Of a stretch of DNA of 15,278 nt, positions 1 through 6,434 are shown in pieces. This DNA comes from CAZMXS01 sp964570325. Its GTDB lineage: Bacteria > Verrucomicrobiota > Kiritimatiellia > CAIQIC01 > CAZMXS01. A program made the translations under genes and the position numbers. The stretch covers positions 1-15,278 of the forward strand of contig CAZMXS010000092.1 of NCBI GenBank assembly GCA_964570325.1, written 5' to 3'. A model generated the notes under the pieces. The model did no database searches and was not told where the DNA came from. It saw nothing but the letters and a program-made list of their open reading frames with translations. Every line of letters starts with the position of its first letter. Position 1 is the first letter of the stretch.

Positions 1-91
1 CAGAAACGCCCCAGCCTTGTGAAAGCATTTTGGATTCAAGCCGAGTTGTCACTGTTATTGTGAAGGATCAATAGAATAGCCTTTCTGGCCG

Positions 92-592
92 TCACGCTTT
101 GGGTGGAGGCAGCCTTTCCGCGACCCAGTGGAGCAGGTCGGCTTGGGTGGCGGTATCCGGCCCAGCGCCGGCCTTGGCGACTATCTGCAGCGCGGTTTCG
201 CGCGCAAGACCAAGCGCCATAAGCACCGCGGCGCTGAAAGTGCCGGTGCGGCCGATCCCTGCGCCGCAATGCGCCAGCACATGTTCGCCGGACCGCAGCC
301 GGGCGGCAATGTTCTGAGCGAGCCGCAGAAATTGCTCTTTGTCGTCCGGCACTGTAAAATCCCGCACCGGGAAATGCTCCCAGCGCCATTCATGCGCGCC
401 AGCCTTCAGCATCTGTGCGTACTCCGGCGATTTCCACTCGATTTCAACCATCGGCACGAGGCAGACGACGCACGTGATGCCCGCGCCGCGCATGCTTTCA
501 TGGAAGCGACTGAGCGGCTCATAACGGCCCGGCATGCTGTGCAGAAACAATTTGCCCGCTACGTTTTTCGGCAAATCCATGGAACGAAACAT
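92..592 (-). CDS. Dual-specificity / tyrosine phosphatase-like protein (cysteine phosphatase fold)
   Basis: A 166-residue cytoplasmic protein of the cysteine-based protein phosphatase superfamily. The signature P-loop is plain: AHCGAGIGRTG near residues 108-117, which fits HCX5R(S/T), with the catalytic Cys followed six residues later by the phosphate-binding Arg. An acidic loop (PVRDFTVPDD, about residues 75-84) precedes it and should supply the general acid Asp. The N-terminus (GKLFLHSMPGRYEPL) looks like the first strand of small bacterial DSP-like proteins. I chose the ATG at 590-592 because a full AAGGAGGT Shine-Dalgarno lies just upstream. The frame stays open upstream to an ATG at 752-754, which would add 54 residues but has no ribosome site. 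The substrate cannot be told from sequence; phosphotyrosine, phosphoserine or a small phosphoester are all possible. It stands alone, divergent from everything else in the window. Confidence 0.85.
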   Translation of the reverse strand: MFRSMDLPKNVAGKLFLHSMPGRYEPLSRFHESMRGAGITCVVCLVPMVEIEWKSPEYAQMLKAGAHEWRWEHFPVRDFTVPDDKEQFLRLAQNIAARLRSGEHVLAHCGAGIGRTGTFSAAVLMALGLARETALQIVAKAGAGPDTATQADLLHWVAERLPPPKA

Positions 593-1010
593 GTGACCTC
601 CTTCGATTGCCTCCGGCGCCGGACGGGCCGGCAACCCTGACCTGCGCGCCAGCCAATCGCAACATCGTCTGCCGTTGAGCCTGAGTGCGTTAATCCATCC
701 GATCCATTCACCCTTTAACCAACGCCGCGCGACTTCTCTATCGGATTCATTCATAACAGTTTTCTTTTCACGCGCGGAATTCTGGCATATCCCCAAGGAC
801 AAATAGCGTCCTAGGCAAATATCCATATAAAAAATGCATCAAGCCATCTTCTACAGTTCCGCGCCGCCCAAGCTCATGAACTCCACGCCAATGGCGGGGT
901 CCGGATGTTCCGAGTTGCAAATGTGCTGGCAATATCTTTGCGCAAAGACGGTATTTATTTGCCAACAGAGCATGAAAGAGTGGATGCATGGGGCTGACAT
1001 AAAAAGCATC
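593..1010. other. Non-coding or unassigned gap between the phosphatase and the IS remnant
   Basis: About 420 bases without a supported gene. The phosphatase frame stays open on the minus strand up to an ATG at 752-754, so part of this could be an N-terminal extension. A perfect 14-bp palindrome (TCTTTGCGCAAAGA) lies at 935-948, bracketed by loose inverted copies of TGGCAA at 927-932 and 959-964. The stretch 950-1010 would be the expected upstream flank of the transposase remnant, but I cannot identify a terminal inverted repeat. Confidence 0.5.
596..603 (-). promoter_or_regulatory. Strong Shine-Dalgarno that fixes the phosphatase start
   Basis: On the minus strand the sequence reads AAGGAGGTCAC followed by ATG. 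This is a full anti-16S match about 4 nt from the start codon. It supports the internal ATG at 592 over the longer in-frame ATG at 754, whose upstream sequence shows no comparable site. Confidence 0.7.
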
Positions 1011-1142
1011 ATGTACTTCAAGACCACACGCGCGGGCGGACACGCATATCTTCAAATCGCCGGGAGCTATCGGTAAGGCGGGAAAGTCCGGCAGCGCAAT
1101 TTGACCACCCTGGGGCGCTTGGATGTTTTGCATGCCAGCGGA
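1011..1142 (+). mobile_element. Remnant of an IS1634-type (IS4 superfamily) transposase, N-terminus only
   Basis: From the ATG at 1011 the translation MYFKTTRAGGHAYLQIAGSYR, then a TAA stop (1074-1076), then GGKVRQRNLTTLGRLDVLHASG follows the usual start of IS1634-type transposases. Those begin with a short basic stretch, then a pattern like YLQIVESYREGGKVRQRVIATLGRLDEL. The stop sits exactly where these proteins have Glu, so a GAA to TAA change is the simplest reading. Homology ends near 1142, only some 44 codons into a protein that is normally several hundred residues long. At that point the reading frame of the metK fragment takes over. The family call rests on my memory of the family consensus. 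The element is clearly dead, and no terminal repeats or target duplication could be seen. Confidence 0.7.
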
Positions 1143-1767
1143 CCGGAAGCGCGGGGGGGTGCCGTGGCTCCGGCCGGACGGAAAAACGCGGGTATCCGTG
1201 CTTTATAGGGAAGGTGAGCCGGTGGAGGTGAAAACGGTGGTGGTGTCGGCGCAACATAGGGATGGGGTGGGGTGGGACGAGATCCGCCGGTATGTGGCGG
1301 CCGATCTCGTGCCGCGCGCGCTGGGCAACTGGCACCGCGGTGGGATCGATTTCCATGTCAACCCGACGGCCGACTGCGGGGTGACGGCCCGCAAGATCAT
1401 TGTCGGTCCCTACGGCGGCTTCGCGCGCCACGGCGGCGGGGCGTTCAGCGGGCAGGATTCGTCCAAAGTTGACCGCAGCGCCGCCTACTTCTGCCGGCAT
1501 GTCGCGCGGCAGGTGGGCGGGGCCGGACTGGCGCGACGGGCCGAAATACAGGTGGCGTACGCCATCGGCGAGGCGCAGACCGTCTCGGTCAGGGTGGACA
1601 CGTTCGGCACGGGCGACGCGGGCAAGGCCGCGGAATTCGTCGGTGGGTTCGACTTTCGGCCGGCCGCGATCATAGCATGGCTGGACCTGCCGCGGCCGAT
1701 CTACCGGCGGCAGACCAACTACGGCCACTTCGGCAAGCCGGACCTGCCGTGGGAAAGGGACCAATGA
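1123..1767 (+). pseudogene. metK: metK fragment: C-terminal half of S-adenosylmethionine synthetase
   Basis: MetK makes S-adenosylmethionine from ATP and methionine. The open frame matches MetK only from about residue 170 of the usual 384-400: PWLRPDGKTRVSV, VVVSAQH, RKIIVGPYGGFARHGGGAFSG, DSSKVDRSAAY, QVAYAIGEA, VDTFGTG, RPIYRRQTNYGHFG and DLPWE are all in order. The N-terminal half with much of the substrate-binding site is absent, and no piece of it lies upstream. There is also an internal loss: MetK normally reads NPTGRFVIGGPMGDCGLTG, but here NPT runs straight into ADCGVTA, removing the conserved glycine-rich loop. MetK-like sequence begins around 1144; the first seven codons come from the IS junction. 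Such a protein should not be active. The frame is otherwise intact to its TGA, so the decay may be recent or the fragment may be under some constraint. Confidence 0.85.
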
Positions 1768-1779
1768 TGGGAAAATATA

Positions 1780-1806
1780 GGCATGGGACATCATAAGTCC
1801 CATGCC
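1780..1806. promoter_or_regulatory. Perfect 10-bp inverted repeat upstream of the first AAA+ gene
   Basis: GGCATGGGAC (1780-1789), a 7-nt loop, then GTCCCATGCC (1797-1806) form a perfect 10-bp stem. It lies 12 nt after the metK fragment stop and 40 nt before the AAA+ start codon. There is no T-run after it, so it is not a standard intrinsic terminator. It could be an operator for a dimeric regulator or an RNA hairpin in the leader. Confidence 0.5.
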
Positions 1807-1846
1807 AGCTGGTAAAATCGACGGAAAAATAAAAAAGGGGAAAACC

Positions 1847-2950
1847 ATGAGCGGGGAAAAACTGACGAATGAGATGCTGCTCTGCCGCCCGTACCTGGAA
1901 CAGCCGTTGGCCGATGGCAACGGCGTGCCGATCGCGCTGACGGCGCCGATGGCGGCTGAAATGCTCAAGCGGGATTGCCCGGCGGTCGGGCAGTGGATGT
2001 GCTGGTATACGGAGCGGGATCCGGCCGAGGACGCGCTGCGGACGTTTATCGGCAACGGGATGCACAACCAGGGCCGGGTGGGGGGCTGGACATGGGAGCG
2101 CGTGCCCTGCTTCTACAACGGCACGGCGTTCTGGGACGGGCAGTTGAAGAACCGCAAGTACGGCGTCGGTTGGGGCGGCCTGCTCCGGATCAAGGGGGCC
2201 AAGGGCGAGGAGTTCCTGATGTTTTCCTATATTCGGCCCGATACGGAAACAAACAAGGAGTATCTCGTTTCGACCGGTGACGTCCGGATGCTGCGGCGCT
2301 TCGCCCGCGACGTCGAGCGGCACATGCGGCCGCGGCGGAGCAGCCGCCACCTGCGCGTCCGCGTCATGGGCGGCGCGGATATCGAGATCCGGGCCGACAT
2401 GATGGAGGAGGTGTATCTGCCGCAGGACTTGAAGGATGACATCATGGGGCAGGTGGACACGTTTTTCCGGAACCGCGATTTCTACCGGCGGCTGGGCGTG
2501 CCGTACCGGCGGGGTTTCCTGTTCACGGGCCTGCCGGGTACCGGCAAGACGCTGATGATCCGCAAACTGATCCGGCACTGCTATCGCGAGTTCGGCACGC
2601 GCTGCGGGGTGCTCGAGATCAGCCAATACATCCCGTTGGAGAACGTGGAGACCTTCTTCAACGTCGGCGAGTCGCGGCGGCCGATCCTGATGGTGCTCGA
2701 GGATGTGGAGTCCCTGACGCAGGGGACCAACGTGACGCGTTCGCAGCTGCTGGCGCACCTGGACGGCTTGGACCAGCGGGGCGGGGCGCTGATCCTGGCG
2801 ACGGCAAACCGGCCGGAGCTCATCGACTCCGCGTTGGTGCACCGCCCGAGCCGGTTCGACCGCGTCTGGCGTTTCCCGTTGCCCGACAAGAACCTGCGGC
2901 GGGAGTACTTGCGCCGGCACCTGGAGGAGCTAACGCCGGAACTGGTGTAG
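1847..2950 (+). CDS. BCS1-like AAA+ ATPase, copy 1, ended early by an amber codon
   Basis: A 367-residue product with an AAA+ ATPase core. Walker A is GLPGTGKT at residues 228-235, in the BCS1-like context VPYRRGFLFTG. Walker B is ILMVLEDVESL near 280-290, with the ED order seen in BCS1. Sensor 1 is ILATANRPE near 316-324, and the arginine-finger region is RPSRFDR near 333-339. The first ~200 residues are an unrecognised region shared with the next gene (WMCW, FLMFSYIRPD, NKEYLVSTGD, MLRRFARDV). The start is the ATG at 1847 with AGGGG six bases upstream; an upstream in-frame ATG at 1802 lies inside the hairpin and has no ribosome site. The frame ends at TAG 2948-2950, aligned with a Glu codon of copy 2, so the C-terminal lid helices are lost unless the stop is read through. 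No transmembrane segment is obvious, unlike mitochondrial BCS1. Confidence 0.8.
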   Translation: MSGEKLTNEMLLCRPYLEQPLADGNGVPIALTAPMAAEMLKRDCPAVGQWMCWYTERDPAEDALRTFIGNGMHNQGRVGGWTWERVPCFYNGTAFWDGQLKNRKYGVGWGGLLRIKGAKGEEFLMFSYIRPDTETNKEYLVSTGDVRMLRRFARDVERHMRPRRSSRHLRVRVMGGADIEIRADMMEEVYLPQDLKDDIMGQVDTFFRNRDFYRRLGVPYRRGFLFTGLPGTGKTLMIRKLIRHCYREFGTRCGVLEISQYIPLENVETFFNVGESRRPILMVLEDVESLTQGTNVTRSQLLAHLDGLDQRGGALILATANRPELIDSALVHRPSRFDRVWRFPLPDKNLRREYLRRHLEELTPELV

Positions 2951-3202
2951 CACGCCGTCCATCGCACCGAGGACTGGACCTTCGCCTATATCAAGGAGCT
3001 GCGGATCACGGCGGGGGTGCTGGCCGCCCATGCGGGGCGCGAGCGGATCGGCCCCGACGACCTGTATAAGGCCTTGGACCTGCTGTCCGCCCAGTTCAAG
3101 GCGGGGGCCAACAATCGCCCGCTGACGTTCCGCGAATCGGGGGGCATCGGTTTCGGGCCGGCCGGCCGGGAGGACCCGCTGCTGGAGCGGCTGCCAACTT
3201 GA
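2951..3202 (+). pseudogene. Orphan C-terminal lid of AAA+ copy 1, in frame after the amber stop
   Basis: Right after TAG 2948-2950 the same frame continues for 83 codons to a TGA at 3200-3202. The translation (EDWTFAYIKELRITAGVLAAHAG, LLSAQFKAGANN) is the close counterpart of residues 366-413 of copy 2 (GWTFAYLKELRITAGVMAVHAG, LMSDQFKAGAES) and continues to a separate tail (GIGFGPAGRE). It is therefore the missing AAA+ lid domain. No frameshift is needed to join the two parts. Without the stop, copy 1 would have 451 residues against 438 in copy 2. The first in-frame ATG is absent here (the first usable start would be GTG or CTG), so independent translation is unlikely. Confidence 0.8.
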
Positions 3203-3299
3203 CAAAAGAAAAAAAACCCCTGTGACACTATTTGTCCGACCCCGGCGGATAAGATCGTGCGCGTGAACAAAAAAGCGAAGTAATAAATGGAGGTGAAGC

Positions 3300-4616
3300 A
3301 TGGGTGAAATATCATTGCTGGGCAAGATCGAGACCGACGACGCGGGCTACCCGCTGGTGCTGACGGCGACGGCGGCGGCCAGCCTGCTGAAGCGCGAGCA
3401 CCCCGAGGTGCCGCACTGGATGTGCTGGCTGATGGGGCCCGACCCCGCCGAGCACGCGCTGCGGGCCTTCACCGGCGACGGCGTGCATCCCGCCGGCAAG
3501 ATCGGGTCGTGGCGCTGGGAGCGTTTGCCGTGCGCCTACGGCGACGTGTCCTTCTGGGGCGGCCACACCAAGCGCCCGAAGATCGGCATCAACTGGACCG
3601 GCCTGATCCGCGTGCGGGGCGCGCAGGGTGAGGATTTCCTGATGTTCTCCTATATTCGCCCTGACATGGAGGCGAACAAGGAATATCTGGTCTCGACCGG
3701 CGACATCAAGATGCTGCGGCGCTTCGCGCGCGACGTGATGCGCCATCTCGCGCCGCGGCGCCGCAAGAGCAACCTCGTCGAGGTCAACGTCATCGGCGGG
3801 CCGGACTTCACCCTGAAGATTGACGAGATGGAGCCGGTCTACCTGCCGGCGGCGATGAAGGACGATATCGAGCGGCAGGTTGACGTGTTCTTCCGTAGCA
3901 GCAAGCTTTACAAGCGCATGAGCGTGCCGTACCGGCGGGGGTTCCTGTTCACCGGCCTGCCCGGCACGGGCAAGACGATGATGATCCGCAATCTCATTCG
4001 CCGCTGCAGCCAGGAGTTCAGGGTGGCGTGCACCTACTTGTCCATCCACCGTAACACGGACGCGGACGACTTGGCCCGCTTTTTCATGAGCGGCACGAAC
4101 GGCAAGCCGGTGCTGCTCGTCCTCGAGGACCTTGAGTCGCTGACGCACGAGACGCAGCTGACGCGGGCGGAACTGCTGGCATATCTCGACGGCTTGGACC
4201 AGAAGGCGGGGGTACTGGTGCTGGCGACGGCCAACAATCCCGAGTTTCTGGACGCCGCGCTGGTGCATCGTCCGAGCCGTTTCGACCGCGTGTGGAAGTT
4301 CCCGCTGCCCGACAAGGCGCTGCGGCTGAAATATATGCTGGATACGTTCAAGGGGATCGAGACGAAGCAAGCGGAATACATAGCTGCCAAGACGGCCGGC
4401 TGGACATTCGCGTACCTGAAGGAGCTGCGCATCACAGCAGGCGTGATGGCCGTGCATGCGGGAGTGGAGGACATCGGCGAGGAGCATCTGCGAGAGGCGC
4501 TGAAGCTGATGAGCGATCAGTTTAAGGCGGGAGCAGAGAGCCATGTGGCGAAGCCGGCAATGCGCGATATCGGGTTTGTCCCTGACCATGACGGATTGGA
4601 ATGTTTATCCGCCTGA
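3300..4616 (+). CDS. BCS1-like AAA+ ATPase, copy 2, intact
   Basis: A 438-residue AAA+ ATPase, tandem paralogue of the preceding gene. Domains in order: an unrecognised N-terminal region (1-190), then the BCS1-like linker (YKRMSVPYRRGFLFT), Walker A GLPGTGKT (219-226), Walker B VLLVLEDLES (271-280), sensor 1 LATANNPE (308-315), arginine-finger region RPSRFDR (324-330) and lid helices (366-412). BCS1-type AAA+ proteins remodel or move folded proteins; the client here is unknown. The ATG at 3300 has an excellent GGAGGTG site five to six bases upstream. The spacing after copy 1 (97 bp) allows co-transcription or a separate promoter: a perfect TTGACA sits at 3199-3204 but has no good -10 partner. 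Both copies share long identical blocks, so they came from a duplication, but they differ throughout, so it is not recent. No transmembrane helix or signal peptide is visible. Confidence 0.85.
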   Translation: MGEISLLGKIETDDAGYPLVLTATAAASLLKREHPEVPHWMCWLMGPDPAEHALRAFTGDGVHPAGKIGSWRWERLPCAYGDVSFWGGHTKRPKIGINWTGLIRVRGAQGEDFLMFSYIRPDMEANKEYLVSTGDIKMLRRFARDVMRHLAPRRRKSNLVEVNVIGGPDFTLKIDEMEPVYLPAAMKDDIERQVDVFFRSSKLYKRMSVPYRRGFLFTGLPGTGKTMMIRNLIRRCSQEFRVACTYLSIHRNTDADDLARFFMSGTNGKPVLLVLEDLESLTHETQLTRAELLAYLDGLDQKAGVLVLATANNPEFLDAALVHRPSRFDRVWKFPLPDKALRLKYMLDTFKGIETKQAEYIAAKTAGWTFAYLKELRITAGVMAVHAGVEDIGEEHLREALKLMSDQFKAGAESHVAKPAMRDIGFVPDHDGLECLSA

Positions 4617-4624
4617 GACTGGCG

Positions 4625-4906
4625 ATGTCCAAGATGCGAACCCGGCAACTGTTGGACAATATGCGACGCGTTGCGGCAGGGGCCGGCCTGACGGATTACC
4701 GGAGCACGAAGTTCTGGAGCCTGCCTGACGGGCAAGTCGAGAAATTGGACCGAATGCACTACCTGTGGATTCTGGCCCATCTGCCGCCGGCATTTGATCC
4801 TGCGCTGATCCGGACGTGCCGCATGGCGGTTAGCGGAAGGCAATACAAGCGAGCGGCCGGACGTCGGGGCGCAACTCGCTTGGGGCCAAAAGATGCTGCG
4901 CGCTAA
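4625..4906 (+). CDS. Small protein of unknown function directly after the AAA+ pair
   Basis: A 93-residue frame from the ATG at 4625, eight bases after the stop of AAA+ copy 2. A longer start at 4601 would overlap that gene by 16 bases and give 101 residues. Neither start has a strong ribosome site, so translational coupling to the ATPase is the likely route if it is real. The product is basic (RTRQLLDNMRRVA, RQYKRAAGRRGATR) with a central more hydrophobic part (MHYLWILAHLPPAFDPALI). I do not recognise a family. The position suggests a small partner or substrate of the ATPase, but a spurious frame in GC-rich DNA cannot be ruled out. Confidence 0.45.
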   Translation: MSKMRTRQLLDNMRRVAAGAGLTDYRSTKFWSLPDGQVEKLDRMHYLWILAHLPPAFDPALIRTCRMAVSGRQYKRAAGRRGATRLGPKDAAR

Positions 4907-5020
4907 AGGGCAGGCGGATTAGAGGCGTCAGGGTTCTCAGGCGTTTATTCGATGTTGGCCTCTGGCCTTGTTGCCTCAAAAGTAAATGATACCCGAGCTG
5001 GGCGCGGCGTGCGGCTCTGC

Positions 5021-5049
5021 TTGAGCAAACGCCGGTAATCCAATATAGT
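5021..5049 (+). promoter_or_regulatory. Sigma-70-like promoter of the WYL regulator
   Basis: TTGAGC (5021-5026), a spacer of exactly 17 nt, then TATAGT (5044-5049, five of six consensus bases). The start point would fall near 5056, leaving a leader of about 65 nt before the ATG at 5123. The leader begins with two close copies of GCAGTAG (5051-5057 and 5064-5070), each followed by AACG, at or just past the start point. That is a plausible operator position. Confidence 0.55.
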
Positions 5050-5122
5050 GGCAGTAGAACGCAGCAGTAGCAGAACGGCTCGTCCTGTCACTCGCGCCGG
5101 TGAGGGGTATTGGGAGAATGAT

Positions 5123-6130
5123 ATGAGCAAGTACAAGCCATTGCGCCAGCGTCTGTTGTTTATTGACGAGCAAATTCGCCGCGGTCGCTATCCCAACTGC
5201 CGGCAGTTGGCGAAGGATTGGGAGGTCAGTTCGAAAACTATCCAGCGCGACATTGATTTCTTGCGGGATATCGAGGGAGCGCCAATCGAGTATGACCGGA
5301 TCCGGCATGGTTTCTATTACCGCGAGCCGAACTTCAGCCTGCCGGCAATCAATATCAAAGAAAGCGACTTGTTCGCGATTTGCATCGCGGAGCGCGCGCT
5401 GGAGCAATACAAGAACACGCCGCTATACGCCAAGCTGGCCAAGGTGTTCGAGAAAATCGAGGACTCGTTGCCGGACAAGGTGACCCTGCACCCGGAATGG
5501 GTTGACCGTCGGATATCATTCATTCAGCCGCCGCCGCGCAATATCGTTGCCAAAATCTGGGAGACGATTGCCAAGGCCTTGAGCCAGAGCCGGCGCTTAT
5601 TAATCGGATACCGCTCGCCGTCCGCCCAGTCTGATACTTTACGACGGCTGGATCCCTACCACATGCTCAATTACCGGGGCGAATGGTATGTCATCGGCCA
5701 TTGCCATAAGAACGGCGAGGTCCGGATGTTTGCCGTCTCGCGCATCAAGCGGGCGGAAATACTGGACAGTGTGTTTGAAGTGCCGGCTGATTTCGATCCG
5801 CAAAAGATGTTGGGGCACCGGTTCGGCATCATGGTTGGCGCCCAGGTGTGGAGTGCGGAGATCCTGTTTGATGCCAAGGCGGCGCCTTATGTACGGGAAC
5901 GGACCTGGCAGGATCGGCAGACACTGGAGGATAAGCCCGGCGGGCGTTTGCTGCTGCGCGTGGAAACCTCCAATCTCGAAGAAGTGGCCGCGTGGGTGCT
6001 TTCTTGGGGTTGTCGCGCGCGCGCGCTTAATCCGCCGGAATTGGTGGCGATGCTCCAGGAAACCTTGGCGAAGACGATGGCGCTCTACGCGGCGGCTGGC
6101 AAAACACACGGCCCGGAAGACAAGGGATGA
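5123..6130 (+). CDS. WYL-domain transcriptional regulator with N-terminal HTH
   Basis: A 335-residue regulator of the YafY/PafC type. Residues about 8-60 form a DeoR/HTH_11-like helix-turn-helix (YPNCRQLAKDWEVSSKTIQRDIDFLRD), followed by the usual GAPIEYDRIRHGFYY strand pair. The WYL domain covers about 140-220, with its core at GEWYVIGHCHKNGEVRMFAVSRIKRAEIL; the namesake triad is W188-Y189-V190. A C-terminal WCX-like domain follows (about 240-320, ending WVLSWGCRAR). WYL domains sense ligands, proposed to be nucleic acids or nucleotides, and such proteins often control phage-defence genes or DNA-damage responses. The ATG at 5123 has GGGAG six bases upstream; a longer frame from 5048 starts at the predicted promoter's -10 region and is rejected. 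It has its own promoter, so it may regulate itself and possibly the AAA+ genes upstream, which is inference. Confidence 0.9.
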   Translation: MSKYKPLRQRLLFIDEQIRRGRYPNCRQLAKDWEVSSKTIQRDIDFLRDIEGAPIEYDRIRHGFYYREPNFSLPAINIKESDLFAICIAERALEQYKNTPLYAKLAKVFEKIEDSLPDKVTLHPEWVDRRISFIQPPPRNIVAKIWETIAKALSQSRRLLIGYRSPSAQSDTLRRLDPYHMLNYRGEWYVIGHCHKNGEVRMFAVSRIKRAEILDSVFEVPADFDPQKMLGHRFGIMVGAQVWSAEILFDAKAAPYVRERTWQDRQTLEDKPGGRLLLRVETSNLEEVAAWVLSWGCRARALNPPELVAMLQETLAKTMALYAAAGKTHGPEDKG

Positions 6131-6434
6131 GGAAACACGAGCGAATCAATAAAAGCACAAAATGCGGGGCGGACTAGCATAGTCCTGTTGACGTTGATTG
6201 GCTGTTGGATCAGGCGCGACAAAATTTGTATATCTTTCACATGGAAGCGCGCGATCCCGGATGCATAGACGCGTTGGTCCGGGCTGCTCAACGGGTTGTC
6301 CAGGTGCGCTATATCAGCGCCAAGCTCGATCGCTCACGCCGCCAGTTCTGCGGCGATTCAGCAAAACAAACCTGAGTTTCTAATGTCCAATGGTGTATAT
6401 ATTCTTCAAGCAAGTTGTGCTCAAGGGGAGTGAT
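6131..6434 (+). other. Intergenic gap with a possible gene remnant (6178-6375)
   Basis: About 300 bases without a confident gene. On the plus strand a frame runs open from 6178 to the TGA at 6373-6375 (65 residues) with no good start codon or ribosome site. Its middle (LYIFHMEARDPGCIDALVRAAQRVVQVRYISAKL) has the alternation of strand and helix seen around the first half of a phospholipase D-like domain, but no HKD motif is present, so this is only a hint. A short perfect hairpin (GGACTA, GCA, TAGTCC) lies at 6171-6185 shortly after the WYL gene; it lacks a T-run. A TATATT-like element near 6398 could be a -10 for the next gene, with no convincing -35. Confidence 0.35.

Noticed and set aside
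834..1076. Plus-strand 80-residue frame
   Set aside because: Only its last 21 codons are meaningful, and these are the transposase start; the rest is unlike any protein and lacks start signals.
768..1133. Minus-strand 121-residue frame
   Set aside because: It runs antisense through the transposase remnant and has no recognisable motif or ribosome site.
2948..2950. Pyrrolysine or other recoding of the amber codon
   Set aside because: Nothing in the window (no suppressor tRNA, no Pyl genes) supports it; one substitution is simpler. Kept only as an alternative to test.
3199..3231. Promoter for AAA+ copy 2 based on a perfect TTGACA
   Set aside because: No acceptable -10 element occurs at 16-18 nt spacing; the best A/T-rich match is too far downstream.
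1018..4589. Long minus-strand frames (1018-2067, 1670-2920, 3312-4589) opposite metK and the AAA+ genes
   Set aside because: They lie antisense to genes with clear motifs, have no ribosome sites, and their arginine, proline and alanine-rich products are typical shadows of GC-rich coding DNA.
6171..6185. Intrinsic terminator after the WYL gene
   Set aside because: The stem is only 6 bp and is followed by mixed sequence, not a T-run.
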